NCBI GenBank assembly: GCA_964019165.1
Contig: OZ025272.1
Span: forward strand, 6,156,993 to 6,220,992
Source: Mastigias papua
Lineage: Eukaryota; Cnidaria; Scyphozoa; Rhizostomeae; Mastigiidae
Reading direction: 5' to 3'
DNA: 64,000 bases
Shown here: piece by piece, positions 1 to 16,100 of the stretch
Numbering within the stretch: the stretch's first letter is position 1
Layout: the number at the start of each line of letters is the position of its first letter
Translations under genes and position numbers: made by a program
Notes under the pieces: model-generated
Told to the model about the DNA's origin: nothing
Databases searched by the model: none
What the model saw: the letters and a program-made list of their open reading frames with translations, nothing else

Positions 1-1265
1 CAATATTATGCAATGGCTACATTTGACTATAAATGTGTGTGTTATAGCGCCAAACCATAATATAAGCAGTTTTGTGCATTGAATCAAGCACTTTTAATAT
101 GATATGACCATCAGATGTGTAGTCATTGCTGTATTGTCAGTGTTTGCACACATACGTATTTTTGGCCTATTACAGGTAATGATCAATTGTGCATATACTG
201 TTGTATGGTTGAAATTCTGTGCAAGTGCGTCAATCTCATGCATCAAACATCTTTTACATTTATTGTTGGACCGTTGTCAGTAGTTTAGCCAATGCTTCCT
301 ACTCATATTAGCTTTAGTCTATGTTTTTACACTACATACAGTATATACAGCTTTAAAGTGACCTACATATGGCAAAATTGACAATACTATGCAATGGCTA
401 CATTTGACTATAAATTTGTGTGTTACATCGCCAAACCATAATCTAAGCATGTTTCTGCATTGAATCAAGCACTTTTAATATGATATGACCATCAGATGTG
501 TAGTCCTTGCTGTATTGTCAGTGTTTGCACAGATACGTATTTTAGGCCCATTACAGGTAATGATCAATTGTGCATATACTGTTGTATGGGTGAAATTCTG
601 TGCAAGTGCGTCAATCTCATGCATCAAACGTCTTTTACATGTATGGTTGGACCGTTGTCAGTAGTTTTGCCAATGCTTCCTACTCATATTAGCTTTAGTC
701 TTTGTTTTTACACTACATACACTATATAGAGCTTTAAAGTGCTTTACATGTAGCAAAATTGACAATACTATGCAATGGCTACATTTGACTTTAAATGTGT
801 GTGTTACAGCACCAAACCATAATCTAAGCATTTTTCTGCATTGAATCAAGCATTTTTAATATGATATGACCATCAGATGTGTAGTCATTGCTGTATTTTC
901 AGTGTTTGCACACATACGTATTTTAGGCCCATTACAGGTAATGATCAATTGTGCATATACTGTTGTATGGGTGAAATTCTGTGCAAGTGCGTCAATCTCA
1001 TGCATCAAACGTCTTTTACATGTATGGTTGGACCGTTGTCAGTAGTTTTGCCAATGCTTCCTACTCATATTAGCTTTAGTCTTTGTTTTTACACTACATA
1101 CACTATATAGAGCTTTAAAGTGCCTTACATGTAGCAAAATTGACAATACTATGCAATGGCTACATTTGACTTTAAATGTGTGTGTTACAGCGCCAAACCA
1201 TAATCTAAGCATTTTTCTGCATTGAATCAAGCACTTTTAATATGATATGACCATCAGATGTGTAG
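1..1265 (+). repeat. Satellite block P, copy 1 (also at 13,721 and 20,583)
   Basis: The first 1.27 kb matches about 13,721-14,990 almost base for base (offset 13,720) and its first 0.9 kb matches from 20,583. Shared rare variants include the tatagcgcc / ccataatataagcag monomer, the cagtatatacagctttaaag form and the tagtccttgctg form. The copies differ by a few point changes and by one extra g near 14,299. They part at about 1,265, where copy 1 has tattgccag and copy 2 has tattttcag. This marks a segmental duplication inside the array. Confidence 0.8.
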
Positions 1266-3539
1266 TCATTGCTGTATTGCCAGTGTTTGCACACATACGT
1301 ATTTTAAGTCCATTACAGGTAATGATCAATTGTGCATATACTGTTGTATGATTGAAATTCTTTGCAAGTGCGTCAATCTCATGTATCACACGTCTTTTAC
1401 ATCTATGGTTGCACCGATGTCAGTAGTTTAGCCAATGCTTCCTACTCATATTAGCTTTAGTCTTTGTTTTTACACTACATACACTATATAGAGCTTTAAA
1501 GTGCCTTACAAGTGGCAAAATTGACAATATTATGCAATGGCTACATTTGAATATAAATGTGTGTGTTACAGCGCCAAACCATAATCTAAGCAGTTTTGTG
1601 CATTGAATCAAGCACTTTTAATATGATATGACCATCAGATGTGTAGTCATTGCTGTATTTTCAGTGTTTGCACACATACGTATTTTAGGCCCATTACAGG
1701 TAATGATCAATTTTTGCATATACTGTTGTATGGGTGACATTCTGTGCAAGTGCGTCAATCTCATGCATCAAACGTCTTTTACATGTATGGTTGGACCGCT
1801 GTCAGTAGTTTAGCCAATGCTTCCTACTCATATTAGCTTTAGTCTTTGTTCTTAAAATACATGCACTATATAGAGCTTTAAAGTGCCTTACATGTGGCAA
1901 AATTGACAATACTATGCAATGGCTACATTTGACTATAAATGTGTGTGTTACAGCGCCAAACCATAATCTAAGCAGTTTTGTGCATTGAATCAAGCACTTT
2001 TAATATGATATGACCATCAGATGTGTAGTCATTGCTGTGTTGTCAGTGTTTGCACACATACGTATTTTAGGCCTATTACAGGTAATGATCAATTGTGCAT
2101 ATACTGTTGTATGGTTGAAAGTCTGTGCAAGTGCGTCAATCTCATGCATCAAACATCATTTACATTTATTGTTGGACCGTTGTCAGTAGTTTAGCCAATG
2201 CTTCCTACTAATATTAGCTTTAGTCTTTGGTTTTACACTACATACACTATATAGAGCTTTAAAAGTGCCTTGCATGTGGCAAAATTGACAATGTTATGCA
2301 ATGGCTACATTTCACTATAAATTTGTGTGTTACAGCGCCAAACCATAATCTAAGCATTTGTGTGCATTGAATCAATCCTTTTTACTATGATATGACCATC
2401 AGATGTGTAGTCATTGCTGTATTTTCAATGTTTGCACACATACGTATTTTAGGCCCATTACAGGTAATGATCAATTGTGCATATACTGTTGTATGGGTGA
2501 AATTCTGCGCAAGTGCGTCAATCTCATGCATCAAACGTCTTTTACATCTATGGTTGGACCGTTGTCAGTAGTTTAGCCAATGCCTCCTACTCATATTAGC
2601 TGTAGTCTTTGTTTTTACACTACATACACTATATAGAGCTTTAAAGTGCCTTACATTTGGCAAAATTGACAATACTATTCAATGGCTACATTTGACTATA
2701 AATGTGTGTGTTACAGCGCCAAACCATAATCTAAGCATGTTTGTGCATTGAATCAAGCACTTTTAATATGATATGACCATCAGATGTGTAGTCATTGCTG
2801 TATTTTCAGTGTTTGCACATATACGTATTTTAGGCCCATTACAGGTAATGATCAATTGTGCATATACTGTTGTATGGGTGAAATTCTGTGCAAATGCGTC
2901 AATCTCATGCATCAAACGTCTTTTACATCTATGGTTGCACCGATGTCAGTAGTTTAGCCAATGCTTCCTACTCATATTAGCTTTTGTCTTTGTTTTTACA
3001 CTACATACACTATAGAGCTTTAACCTGCCTTACATGTGGCAAAATTGACAATACTATGCAATGGCTACATTTGACTATAAATGTGTGTGTTACAGCGCCA
3101 AACCATAATCTAAGCAGTTTTGTGCATTGAATCAAGCACTTTTAATATGATATGACCATCAGATGTGTAGTCATTGCTGTATTGTCAGTGTGTGCACACA
3201 TACGTATTTAAAATCCAATAAATGTAATGATCAATTGTGCATATATTGTTGTATGATTGAAATTCTGTGCAAGTGCGTCAATCTCATGCATCAAACGTCT
3301 TTTACATCTATGGTTGCACCGATGTCAGTACTTTAGCCAATGCTTCCTACTCATATTAGCTTTAGTCTTTGTTTTTACACTACATACACTATATAGACCT
3401 TAAAAGTGCCTTACATGTGGCAAAATTGACAATACTATGCAATGGCTACATTTGAATAAAAGTGTGTGTGTTACATCGCCAAACCATAATCTAAGCATGT
3501 TTGTTCATTGAATCAAGCATTTTTAATATGATATGACCA

Positions 3540-6500
3540 TCAGATGTGTAGTCATTGCTGTATTGCCAGTGTTTGCACACATACGTATTTTAAGTCCATT
3601 ACAGGTAATGATCAATTGTGCATATACTGTTGTATGATTGAAATTCTTTGCAAGTGCGTCAATCTCATGTATCACACGTCTTTTACATCTATGGTTGCAC
3701 CGATGTCAGTAGTTTAGCCAATGCTTCCTACTCATATTAGCTTTAGTCTTTGTTTTTACACTACATACACTATATAGAGCTTTAAAGTGCCTTACAAGTG
3801 GCAAAATTGACAATATTATGCAATGGCTACATTTGAATATAAATGTGTGTGTTACAGCGCCAAACCATAATCTAAGCAGTTTTGTGCATTGAATCAAGCA
3901 CTTTTAATATGATATGACCATCAGATGTGTAGTCATTGCTGTATTGTCAGTGTTTGCACACATACGTATTTTAGGCCCATTACAGGTAATGATCAATTTT
4001 TGCATATACTGTTGTATGGGTGACATTCTGTGCAAGTGCGTCAATCTCATGCATCAAACGTCTTTTACATGTATGGTTGGACCGCTGTCAGTAGTTTAGC
4101 CAATGCTTCCTACTCATATTAGCTTTAGTCTTTGTTCTTAAAATACATGCACTATATAGAGCTTTAAAGTGCCTTACATGTGGCAAAATTGACAATACTA
4201 TGCAATGGCTACATTTGACTATAAATGTGTGTGTTACAGCGCCAAACCATAATCTAAGCAGTTTTGTGCATTGAATCAAGCACTTTTAATATGATATGAC
4301 CATCAGATGTGTAGTCATTGCTGTGTTGTCAGTGTTTGCACACATACGTATTTTAGGCCTATTACAGGTAATGATCAATTGTGCATATACTGTTGTATGG
4401 TTGAAAGTCTGTGCAAGTGCGTCAATCTCATGCATCAAACATCATTTACATTTATTGTTGGACCGTTGTCAGTAGTTTAGCCAATGCTTCCTACTAATAT
4501 TAGCTTTAGTCTTTGGTTTTACACTACATACACTATATAGAGCTTTAAAAGTGCCTTGCATGTGGCAAAATTGACAATGTTATGCAATGGCTACATTTCA
4601 CTATAAATTTGTGTGTTACAGCGCCAAACCATAATCTAAGCATTTTTGTGCATTGAATCAATCCTTTTTACTATGATATGACCATCAGATGTGTAGTCAT
4701 TGCTGTATTTTCAATGTTTGCACACATACGTAGTTTAGGTCCATTACAGGTAATGATCAATTGTGCATATACTGTTGTATGGTTGAAATTCTGTGCAAGT
4801 GCGTCAATCTCATGCATCAAACGTCTTTTACATGTATGGTTGGACCGATGTCAGTAGTTTAGCCAATGCTTCCTACTCATAGTAGCTTTAGTCTTTGTTT
4901 ATACACTACATACACTATATAGAGCTTTAAAGTGCCTTACATGTGGCAAAATTGACAATACTATTCAATGGATACATTTGAATATAAATGTGAGTGTTAC
5001 AGCGCCAAACCATAATCTAAGCAGTTTTGTGCATTGAATCAAGCACTTTTAATATGATATGACCATCAGATGTGTAGTCATTGCTGTATTTTCAGTGTGT
5101 GCACACATACGTATTTTAGGCCCATTACAGGTAATGATCAATTGTGCATATACTGTTGTATGGGTGAAATTCTGCGCAAGTGCGTCAATCTCATGCATCA
5201 AACGTCTTTTACATCTATGGTTGGACCGTTGTCAGTAGTTTAGCCAATGCCTCCTACTCATATTAGCTGTAGTCTTTGTTTTTACACTACATACACTATA
5301 TAGAGCTTTAAAGTGCCTTACATTTGGCAAAATTGACAATACTATTCAATGGCTACATTTGACTATAAATGTGTGTGTTACAGCGCCAAACCATAATCTA
5401 AGCATGTTTGTGCATTGAATCAAGCAGTTTTAATATGATATGACCATCAGATGTGTAGTCATTGCTGTATTTTCAGTGTTTGCACATATACGTATTTTAG
5501 GCCCATTACAGGTAATGATCAATTGTGCATATACTGTTGTATGATTGAAATTCTGTGCAAGTGCGTCAATCTCATGGATCAAACGTCTTTTACATGTATG
5601 GTTGGACCGATGTCAGTAGTTTAGCCAATGCTTCCTACTCATAGTAGCTTTAGTCTTTGTTTTTACACTACATACACTATATAGAGCTTTAAAGTGCCTT
5701 ATAAGTGGCAAAATTGACAATATTATGCAATGGCTACATTTGACTATAAATGTGTGTGTTACAGCGCCAAACCATAATCTACGCATGTTTGTGCATTGAA
5801 TAAAGCACTCTTAATATGATATGACCATCAGATGTGTAGTCATTGCTGTATTGTCAGTGTTTGCACACATACGTATTTACAATCCAATACAGGTAATGAT
5901 CAATTGTGCATATACTGTTGTATGATTGAAATTCTGTGCAAGTGCGTCAATCTCATGCATCACACGTCTTGTACATCTATGGTTGCACCGATGTCAGTAC
6001 TTTAGCCAATGCTTCCTACTCATATTAGCTTTAGTCTTTGTTTTTACACTACATACACTATATAGACCTTAAAAGTGCCTTGCATGTGGCAAAATTGACA
6101 ATACTATGCAATGGCTACATTTGACTATAAATGTGTGTGTTACAGCGCCAAACCATAATCTAAGCATGTTTGTGCATTGAATCAAGCACTTTTAATATGA
6201 TATGACCATCAGATGTGTAGTCATTGCTGTATTGTCAGTGTTTGCACACATACGTATTTTAGGCCCATTACAGGTAATGATCAATTGTGCATATACCGTT
6301 GTATGGTTTAAATTCCGTGCAAGTGCGTCAATCTCATGTATCACACGTCTTTTACCTCTATGGTTGCACCGTTGTCAGTAGTTTAGCCAATGCTTCCTAC
6401 TCATATTAGCTTTAGTCTTTGGTTTTACACTACATACACAATATAGACCTTAAGAGTGCCTTGCATGTGGCAAAATTGACAATATTATGCAATGGCTACA

Positions 6501-6600
6501 TTTGACTATAACTGTGTGTGTTATAGCGCCAAACCATAATATAAGCAGTTTTGTGCGTTGAATCAAGCACTTTTAATATGATATGACCATCAGATGTGTA
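3540..6600 (+). repeat. Satellite block Q, copy 1 (also at about 15,520 and 23,740)
   Basis: A run of about eight monomers is repeated at offset 11,814 (about 15,520-17,865) and at offset about 20,201 (about 23,740-26,800). Shared rare variants, in the same order, are the tattgccag form, caatttttgcatatac, the ttcttaaaatacatgcac form, tttcactataaatttgtg, the ctcatagtagc form, caatggatacatttgaat, and (copies 1 and 3) gtgcgttgaatc at 6,555 and 26,757. Copy 2 breaks off near 17,867, switching to the cagtatatacag form. The first two monomers also match about 1,264-2,400 (offset 2,286, six monomers). Confidence 0.8.
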
Positions 6601-9284
6601 GTCATTGCTGTATTGTCAGTGTTTGCACACATAAGTATTTAAAATCCAATACAGGTAATGATCAATTGTGCATATACTGTTGTATGGTTGAAATTCTGTG
6701 CAAGTGCGTCAATCTCATGCATCAAACATCTTTTACATTTATTGTTGGACCGTTGTCAGTAGTTTAGCCAATGCTTCCTACTCATATTAGCTTTAGTCTT
6801 TGTTTTTACACTACATACAGTATATACAGCTTTAAAGTGACCTACATATGGCAAAATTGACAATACTATGCAATGGCTACATTTGAATAAAAGTGTGTGT
6901 GTTACATCGCCAAACCATAATCTAAGCATGTTTGTTCATTGAATCAAGCATTTTTAATATGATATGACCATCAGATGTGTAGTCATTGCTGTATTTTCAG
7001 TGTTTGCACATATACGTATTTTAGGCCCATTACAGGTAATGATCAATTGTGCATATACTGTTGTATGATTGAAATTCTGTGCAAGTGCGTCAATCTCATG
7101 CATCAAACATCTTTTACATTTATTGTTGGACCGTTGTCAGTAGTTTAGCCAATGCTTCCTACTCATATTAGCTTTAGTCTTTGTTTTTACACTACATACA
7201 CTATATAAAGCTTTAAAGTGCCTTAGAAGTGGCAAAATTGACAATATTATGCAATGGCTACATTTCACTATAACTGTGTGTTACATCGCCAAACCATAAT
7301 CTAAGCATGTTTGTGCATTGAATCAAGCACTTTTAATATGATATGACCATCAGATGTGTAGTCATTGCTGTATTTTCAGTGTTTGCACACATGCGTATTT
7401 TAGGCCCATTACAGGTAATGATCAATTGTGCATATACTGTTGTATGATTGAAATTCTGTGCAAGTGCGTCAATCTCATGCATCAAACGTCTTTTACATCT
7501 ATGGTTGCACCGATGTCAGTAGTTTAGCCAATGCTTCCTACTCATATTAGCTTTTGTCTTTGTTTTTACACTACATGCACTATATAGAGCTTTAAACTGC
7601 CTTACATGTGGCAAAATTGACAATACTATGCAATGGCTACATTTGACTATAAATGTGTGTGTTACATCGCCAAACCATAATCTAAGCAGTTTTGTGCATT
7701 GAATCAAGCACTTTTAATATGATATGACCATCAGATGTGTAGTCATTGCTGTATTTTCAGTGTTTGCACACATACGTATTTTAGGCCCATTACAGGTAAT
7801 GATCAATTGTCCATATACTGTTGTATGGGTGAAATTCTGTGCAAGTGCGTCAATCTCATGCATCAAACATCTTTTACATTTATTGTTGGACCGTTGTCAG
7901 TAGTTTTGCCAATGCTTCCTACTCATATTAGCTGTAGTCTTTGTTTTTACACTACATACACTATATAGAGTTTTAAAGTGCCTTACATTTGGCAAAATTG
8001 ACAATACTATTCAATGGCTACATTTGACTATAAATGTGTGTGTTACAGCGCCAAACCATAATCTAAGCATGTTTGTGCATTGAATCAAGCACTTTTAATA
8101 TGATATGACCATCAGATGTGTAGTCATTGCTGTATTTTCAGTGTTTGCACATATACGTATTTTAGGCCCATTACAGGTAATGATCAATTGTGCATATACT
8201 GTTGTATGATTGAAATTCTGTGCAAGTGCGTCAATCTCATGGATCAAACGTCTTTTACATGTATGGTTGGACCGATGTCAGTAGTTTAGCCAATGCTTCC
8301 TACTCATAGTAGCTTTAGTCTTTGTTTTTACACTACATACACTATATAGAGCTTTAAAGTGCCTTATAAGTGGCAAAATTGACAATATTATGCAATGGCT
8401 ACATTTGACTATAAATGTGTGTGTTACAGCGCCAAACCATAATCTACGCATGTTTGTGCATTGAATCAAGCACTCTTAATATGATATGACCATCAGATGT
8501 GTAGTCATTGCTGTATTGTCAGTGTTTGCACACATACGTATTTAAAATCCAATACAGGTAATGATCAATTGTGCATATACTGTTGTATGATTGAAATTCT
8601 GTGCAAGTGCGTCAATCTCATGCATCACACGTCTTGTACATCTATGGTTGCACCGATGTCAGTAGTTTAGCCAATGCTTCCTACTCATATTAGCTTTAGT
8701 CTTTGTTTTTACACTACTTACACTATATAGACCTTAAAAGTGCCTTGCATGTGGCAAAATTGACAATACTATGCAATGGCTACATTTGACTATAAATGTG
8801 TGTGTTACAGCGCCAAACCATAATCTAAGCATGTTTGTGCATTGAATCCAGCACTTTTAATATGATATGACCATCAGATGTGTAGTCATTGCTGTATTGT
8901 CAGTGTTTGCACACATACGTATTTTAGGCCAATTACAGGTAATGATCAATTGTGCATATACCGTTGTATGGTTGAAATTCTGTGCAAGTGCGTCAATATC
9001 ATGTATCACACGTCTTTTACATCTATGGTTGCACCGTTGTCAGTAGTTTAGCCAATGCTTCCTACTCATATTAGCTTTAGTCTTTGGTTTTACACTACAT
9101 ACACAATATAGACCTTAAGAGTGCCTTGCATGTGGCAAAATTGACAATACTATGCAATGGCTACATTTGACTATAAATGTGTGTGTTACAGCGCCAAACC
9201 ATAATCTAAGCAGTTTTGTGCATTGAATCAAGCACTTTTAATATGATATGACCATCAGATGTGTAGTCATTGCTGTATTTTCAG

Positions 9285-12200
9285 TGTGTGAAAACATACG
9301 TATTTTAGGCCCATTACAGGTAATGATCAATTGTGCATATACTGTTGTATGGTTGAAATTCTGTGCAAGTGCGTCAATCTCATGCATCAAACGTCTTTTA
9401 CATGTATGGTTGCACCGATGTCAGTAGTTTAGCCAAAGCTTCCAACTCATATTGGCTTTAGTCTTTGTTTTTACACTACATACACTATATAGAGCTTTAA
9501 AGTGCCTTACATGTGCCAAAATTGACAATACTATGCAATGGCTACATTTGACTATAAATGTGTGTGTTACAGCGCCAAACCATAATTTAAGCAGTTTTGT
9601 GCATTGAATCAAGCACTTTTAATATGATATGACCATCAGATGTGTAGTCATTGCTATAATTTCAGTGTGTGAAAACATACGTATTTTAGGCCCATTACAG
9701 GTAATGATCAATTGTGCATATACTGTTGTATGGGTGAAATTCTGTGCAAATGCGTCAATCTCATGCATCAAACGTCGTTTACATGTATGGTTGCACCGAT
9801 GTCAGTAGTTTAGCCAAAGCTTCCAACTCATATTAGCTTTAGTCTTTGTTTTTACACTACATACACTATATAGAGCTTTAAAGTGCCTTACATGTGGCAA
9901 AATTGACAATACTATGCAATGGCTACATTTGACCATAAATGTGTGTGTTACAGCGCCAAACCATAATCTAAGCAGTTTTGTGCATTGAATCAAGCACTTT
10001 TAATATGATATGACCATCAGATGTGTAGTCATTGCTGTATTTTCAGTGTGTGAAAACATACGTATTTTAGGCCCATTACAGGTAATGATCAATTGTGCAT
10101 ATACTGTTGTATGGTTGAAATTCTGTGCAAGTGCGTCAATCTCATGCATCAAACGTCTTTTACATCTATGGTTGCACCGATGTCAGTAGTTTAGCCAAAG
10201 CTTCCAACTCATATTGGCTTTAGTCTTTGTTTTTACACTACATACACTATATAGAGCTTTAAAGTGCCTTACATGTGCCAAAATTGACAATACTATGCAA
10301 TGGCTACATTTGACTATAAATGTGTGTGTTACAGCGCCAAACCATAATCTAAGCAGTTTTGTGCATTGAATCAAGCACTTTTAATATGATATGACCATCA
10401 GATGTGTAGTCATTGCTGTATTTTCAGTGTGTGAAAACATACGTATTTTAGGCCCATTACAGGTAATGATCAATTGTGCATATACCTGTTGTATGGGTGA
10501 AATTCTGTGCAAATGCGTCAATCTCATGCATCAAACGTCTTTTACATGTATGGTTGCACCGATGTCAGTAGTTTAGCCAATGCCTCCTACTCATATTGGC
10601 TTTAGTCTTTGTCTTTACACTACATACACTATATAGAGCTTTAAAGTGCCTTACATGTGGCAAAATTGACAATACTATGCAATGGCTACATTTGACTGTA
10701 AATGTGTGTGTTACAGCGCCAAACCATAATCTAAGCAGTTTTGTGCATTGAATCAAGCACTTTTAATATGATATGACCATCAGATGTGTAGTCATTGCTG
10801 TATTGTCAGTGTTTGCACACATACGTATTTTAGGCCCATTACAGGTAATGATCAATTGTGCATATACCTTTTGTATGGGTGAAATTCTGTGCAAATGCGT
10901 CAATCTCATGCATCAAACGTCTTTTACATCTATGGTTGCACCGATGTCAGTAGTTTAGCCAATGCTTCCAACTCATATTGGCTTTAGTCTTTGTTTTTAC
11001 ACTACATACACTATATAGAGCTTTAAAGTGCCTTACATGTGGCAAAATTGACAATACTATGCAATGGCTACATTTGACTATAAATGTGTGTGTTACAGCG
11101 CCAAACCATAATCTAAGCAGTTTTGTGCATTGAATCAAGCACTTTTAATATGATATGACCATCAGATGTGTAGTCATTGCTGTATTGTCAGTGTTTGCAC
11201 ACATACGTATTTTAGGCCCATTACAGGTAATGATCAATTGTGCATATACCTGTTGTATGGGTGAAAGTCTGTGCAAATGCGTCAATCTCATGCATCAAAC
11301 GTCTTTTACATGTATGGTTGCACCGATGTCAGTAGTTTAACCAATGCCTCCTACTCATATTGGCTTTAGTCTTTGTCTTTACACTACATACACTATATAG
11401 AGCTTTAAAGTGCCTTACATGTGGCAAAATTGACAATACTATGCAATGGCTACATTTGACTGTAAATGTGTGTGTTACAGCGCCAAACCATAATCTAAGC
11501 AGTTTTGTGCATTGAATCAAGCACTTTTAATATGATATGACCATCAGATGTGTAGTCATTGCTGTAATTTCAGTGTGTGAAAACATACGTATTTTAGGCC
11601 CATTACAGGTAATGATCAATTGTGCATATACTGTTGTATGGTTGAAATTCTGTGCAAGTGCGTCAATCTCATGCATCAAACGTCTTTTACATCTATGGTT
11701 GCACCGATGTCAGTAGTTTAGCCAAAGCTTCCAACTCATATTGGCTTTAGTCTTTGTTTTTACACTACATACACTATATAGAGCTTTAAAGTGCCTTACA
11801 TGTGCCAAAATTGACAATACTATGCAATGCCTACATTTGACTATAAATGTGTGTGTTACAGCGCCAAACCATAATCTAAGCAGTTTTGTGCATTGAGTCA
11901 AGCACTTTTAATATGATATGACCATCAGATGTGTAGTCATTGCTGTATTGTCAGTGTTTGCACACATACGTATTTTAGGCCCATTACAGGTAATGATCAA
12001 TTGTGCATATACTGTTGTATGGGTGAAATTCTGTGCAAATGCGTCAATCTCATGCATCAAACGTCTTTTACATGTATGGTTGCACCGATGTCAGTAGTTT
12101 AGCCAATGCCTCCTACTCATATTGGCTTTAGTCTTTGTCTTTACACTACATACACTATATAGAGCTTTAAAGTGCTTCACATGTGGCAAAATTGACAATA

Positions 12201-13130
12201 CTATGCAATGGCTACATTTGACTATAAATGTGTGTGTTACAGCGCCAAACCATAATCTAAGCAGTTTTGTGCATTGAATCAAGCACTTTTAATATGATAT
12301 GACCATCAGATGTGTAGTCATTTCTGTATTGTCAGTGTTTCCACACATACGTATTTTAGGCCCATTACAGGTAATGATCAATTGTGCATATACTGTTGTA
12401 TAGTTGAAATTCCATGCAAGTGCGTCAATCTCATGCATCAAACGTCTTTTACATGTATGGTTGGACCGTTGTCGGTAGTTTAGCCAATGCTTCCTACTCA
12501 TATTAGCTTTAGTCTTTGTTTTTACACTACATACACTATATAGAGCTTTAAAGTGCCTTACATTTGGCAAAATTGACAATACTATGCAATGGCTACATTT
12601 GACTATAAATATGTGTGTTACAGCGCCAAACCATAATCTAAGCAGTTTTGTGCATTGAATCAAGAACTTTTAATATGATATGACCATCAGATGTGTAGTC
12701 ATTGCTGTATTGTCAGTGTTTGCACACATACGTATTTTAGGCCCATTACAGGTAATGATCAATTGTGCATATACCTGTTGTATGGGTGAAATTCTGTGCA
12801 AATGCGTCAATCTCATGCATCAAACGTCTTTTACATCTATGGTTGCACCGATGTCAGTAGTTTAGCCAATGCTTTCTACTCATATTGGCTTTAGTCTTTG
12901 TTTTTACACTACATACACTATATAGAGCTTTAAAGTGCCTTACATGTGGCAAAATTGACAATACTATGCAATGGCTACATTTGACTATAAATGTGTGTGT
13001 TACAGCGCCAAACCATAATCTAAGCAGTTTTGTGCATTGAATCAAGCACTTTTAATATGATATGACCATCAGATGTGTAGTCATTGCTGTATTTTCAGTG
13101 TGTGAAAACATACGTAGTTTAGGCCCATTA
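9285..13130 (+). repeat. Satellite subfamily domain with the gtgtgaaaacatacg variant
   Basis: Monomers here share variants that are rare or absent elsewhere: gtgtgtgaaaacatacg in place of gtgtttgcacacatacg (near 9,285, 9,666, 10,047, 10,428, 11,573 and 13,100), ttccaactcatattggc, and an extra base in catatacctgttgtatg. The monomers are very alike; for example, those near 10,565 and 11,329 agree almost fully at 764-bp spacing. This is a locally homogenised subfamily within the main array. Confidence 0.75.
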
Positions 13131-16100
13131 CAGGTAATGATCAATTGTGCATATACTGTTGTATGGTTGAAATTCTGTGCAAGTGCGTCAATTTCATGCA
13201 TCAAACGTCTTTTACATCTATGGTTGCACTGATGTCAGTAGTTTAGCCAATGCTTCCAACTCATATTGGCTTTAGTCTTTGTTTTTACACTACATACACT
13301 ATATAGAGCTTTAAAGTGCTTCACATGTGGCAAAATTGACAATACTATGCAATGGCTACATTTGACTATAAATGTGTGTGTTACAGCGCCAAACCATAAT
13401 CTAAGCATGTTTGTGCATTGAATCCAGCACTTTTAATATGATATGACCATCAGATGTGTAGTCATTGCTGTATTGTCAGTGTTTGCACACATACGTATTT
13501 TAGGCCCATTACAGGTAATGATCAATTGTGCATATACCGTTGTATGGTTGAAATTCTGTGCAAGTGCGTCAATCTCATGTATCACACGTCTTTTACATCT
13601 ATGGTTGCACCGTTGTCAGTAGTTTAGCCAATGCTTCCTACTCATATTAGCTTTAGTCTTTGGTTTTACACTACATACACAATATAGACCTTAAAAGTGC
13701 CTTGCATGTGGCAAAATTGACAATATTATGCAATGGCTACATTTGACTATAAATGTGTGTGTTATAGCGCCAAACCATAATATAAGCAGTTTTGTGCATT
13801 GAATCAAGCACTTTTAATATGATATGACCATCAGATGTGTAGTCATTGCTGTATTGTCAGTGTTTGCACACATACGTATTTTTGGCCTATTACAGGTAAT
13901 GATCAATTGTGCATATACTGTTGTATGGTTGAAATTCTGTGCAAGTGCGTCAATCTCATGCATCAAACATCTTTTACATTTATTGTTGGACCGTTGTCAG
14001 TAGTTTAGCCAATGCTTCCTACTCATATTAGCTTTAGTCTATGTTTTTACACTACATACAGTATATACAGCTTTAAAGTGACCTACATATGGCAAAATTG
14101 ACAATACTATGCAATGGCTACATTTGACTATAAATTTGTGTGTTACATCGCCAAACCATAATCTAAGCATGTTTCTGCATTGAATCAAGCACTTTTAATA
14201 TGATATGACCATCAGATGTGTAGTCCTTGCTGTATTGTCAGTGTTTGCACAGATACGTATTTTAGGCCCATTACAGGTAATGATCAATTGTGCATATACT
14301 GTTGTATGGGGTGAAATTCTGTGCAAGTGCGTCAATCTCATGCATCAAACGTCTTTTACATGTATGGTTGGACCGTTGTCAGTAGTTTTGCCAATGCTTC
14401 CTACTCATATTAGCTTTAGTCTTTGTTTTTACACTACATACACTATATAGAGCTTTAAAGTGCCTTACATGTAGCAAAATTGACAATACTATGCAATGGC
14501 TACATTTGACTTTAAATGTGTGTGTTACAGCACCAAACCATAATCTAAGCATTTTTCTGCATTGAATCAAGCACTTTTAATATGATATGACCATCAGATG
14601 TGTAGTCATTGCTGTATTTTCAGTGTTTGCACACATACGTATTTTAGGCCCATTACAGGTAATGATCAATTGTGCATATACTGTTGTATGGGTGAAATTC
14701 TGTGCAAGTGCGTCAATCTCATGCATCAAACGTCTTTTACATGTATGGTTGGACCGTTGTCAGTAGTTTTGCCAATGCTTCCTACTCATATTAGCTTTAG
14801 TCTTTGTTTTTACACTACATACACTATATAGAGCTTTAAAGTGCCTTACATGTAGCAAAATTGACAATACTATGCAATGGCTACATTTGACTTTAAATGT
14901 GTGTGTTACAGCGCCAAACCATAATCTAAGCATTTTTCTGCATTGAATCAAGCACTTTTAATATGATATGACCATCAGATGTGTAGTCATTGCTGTATTT
15001 TCAGTGTTTGCACACATACGTATTTTAGGCCCATTACAGGTAATGATCAATTGTGCATATACTGTTGTATGGGTGAAATTCTGTGCAAATGCGTCAATCT
15101 CATGCATCAAACGTCTTTTACATCTATGGTTGCACCGATGTCAGTAGTTTAGCCAATGCTTCCTACTCATATTAGCTTTTGTCTTTGTTTTTACACTACA
15201 TACACTATAGAGCTTTAACCTGCCTTACATGTGGCAAAATTGACAATACTATGCAATGGCTACATTTGACTATAAATGTGTGTGTTACAGCGCCAAACCA
15301 TAATCTAAGCAGTTTTGTGCATTGAATCAAGCACTTTTAATATGATATGACCATCAGATGTGTAGTCATTGCTGTATTGTCAGTGTGTGCACACATACGT
15401 ATTTAAAATCCAATAAATGTAATGATCAATTGTGCATATATTGTTGTATGATTGAAATTCTGTGCAAGTGCGTCAATCTCATGCATCAAACGTCTTTTAC
15501 ATCTATGGTTGCACCGATGTCAGTAGTTTAGCCAATGCTTCCTACTCATATTAGCTTTAGTCTTTGTTTTTACACTACATACACTATATAGAGCTTTAAA
15601 GTGCCTTACAAGTGGCAAAATTGACAATATTATGCAATGGCTACATTTGAATATAAATGTGTGTGTTACAGCGCCAAACCATAATCTAAGCAGTTTTGTG
15701 CATTGAATCAAGCACTTTTAATATGATATGACCATCAGATGTGTAGTCATTGCTGTATTTTCAGTGTTTGCACACATACGTATTTTAGGCCCATTACAGG
15801 TAATGATCAATTTTTGCATATACTGTTGTATGGGTGACATTCTGTGCAAGTGCGTCAATCTCATGCATCAAACGTCTTTTACATGTATGGTTGGACCGCT
15901 GTCAGTAGTTTAGCCAATGCTTCCTACTCATATTAGCTTTAGTCTTTGTTCTTAAAATACATGCACTATATAGAGCTTTAAAGTGCCTTACATGTGGCAA
16001 AATTGACAATACTATGCAATGGCTACATTTGACTATAAATGTGTGTGTTACAGCGCCAAACCATAATCTAAGCAGTTTTGTGCATTGAATCAAGCACTTT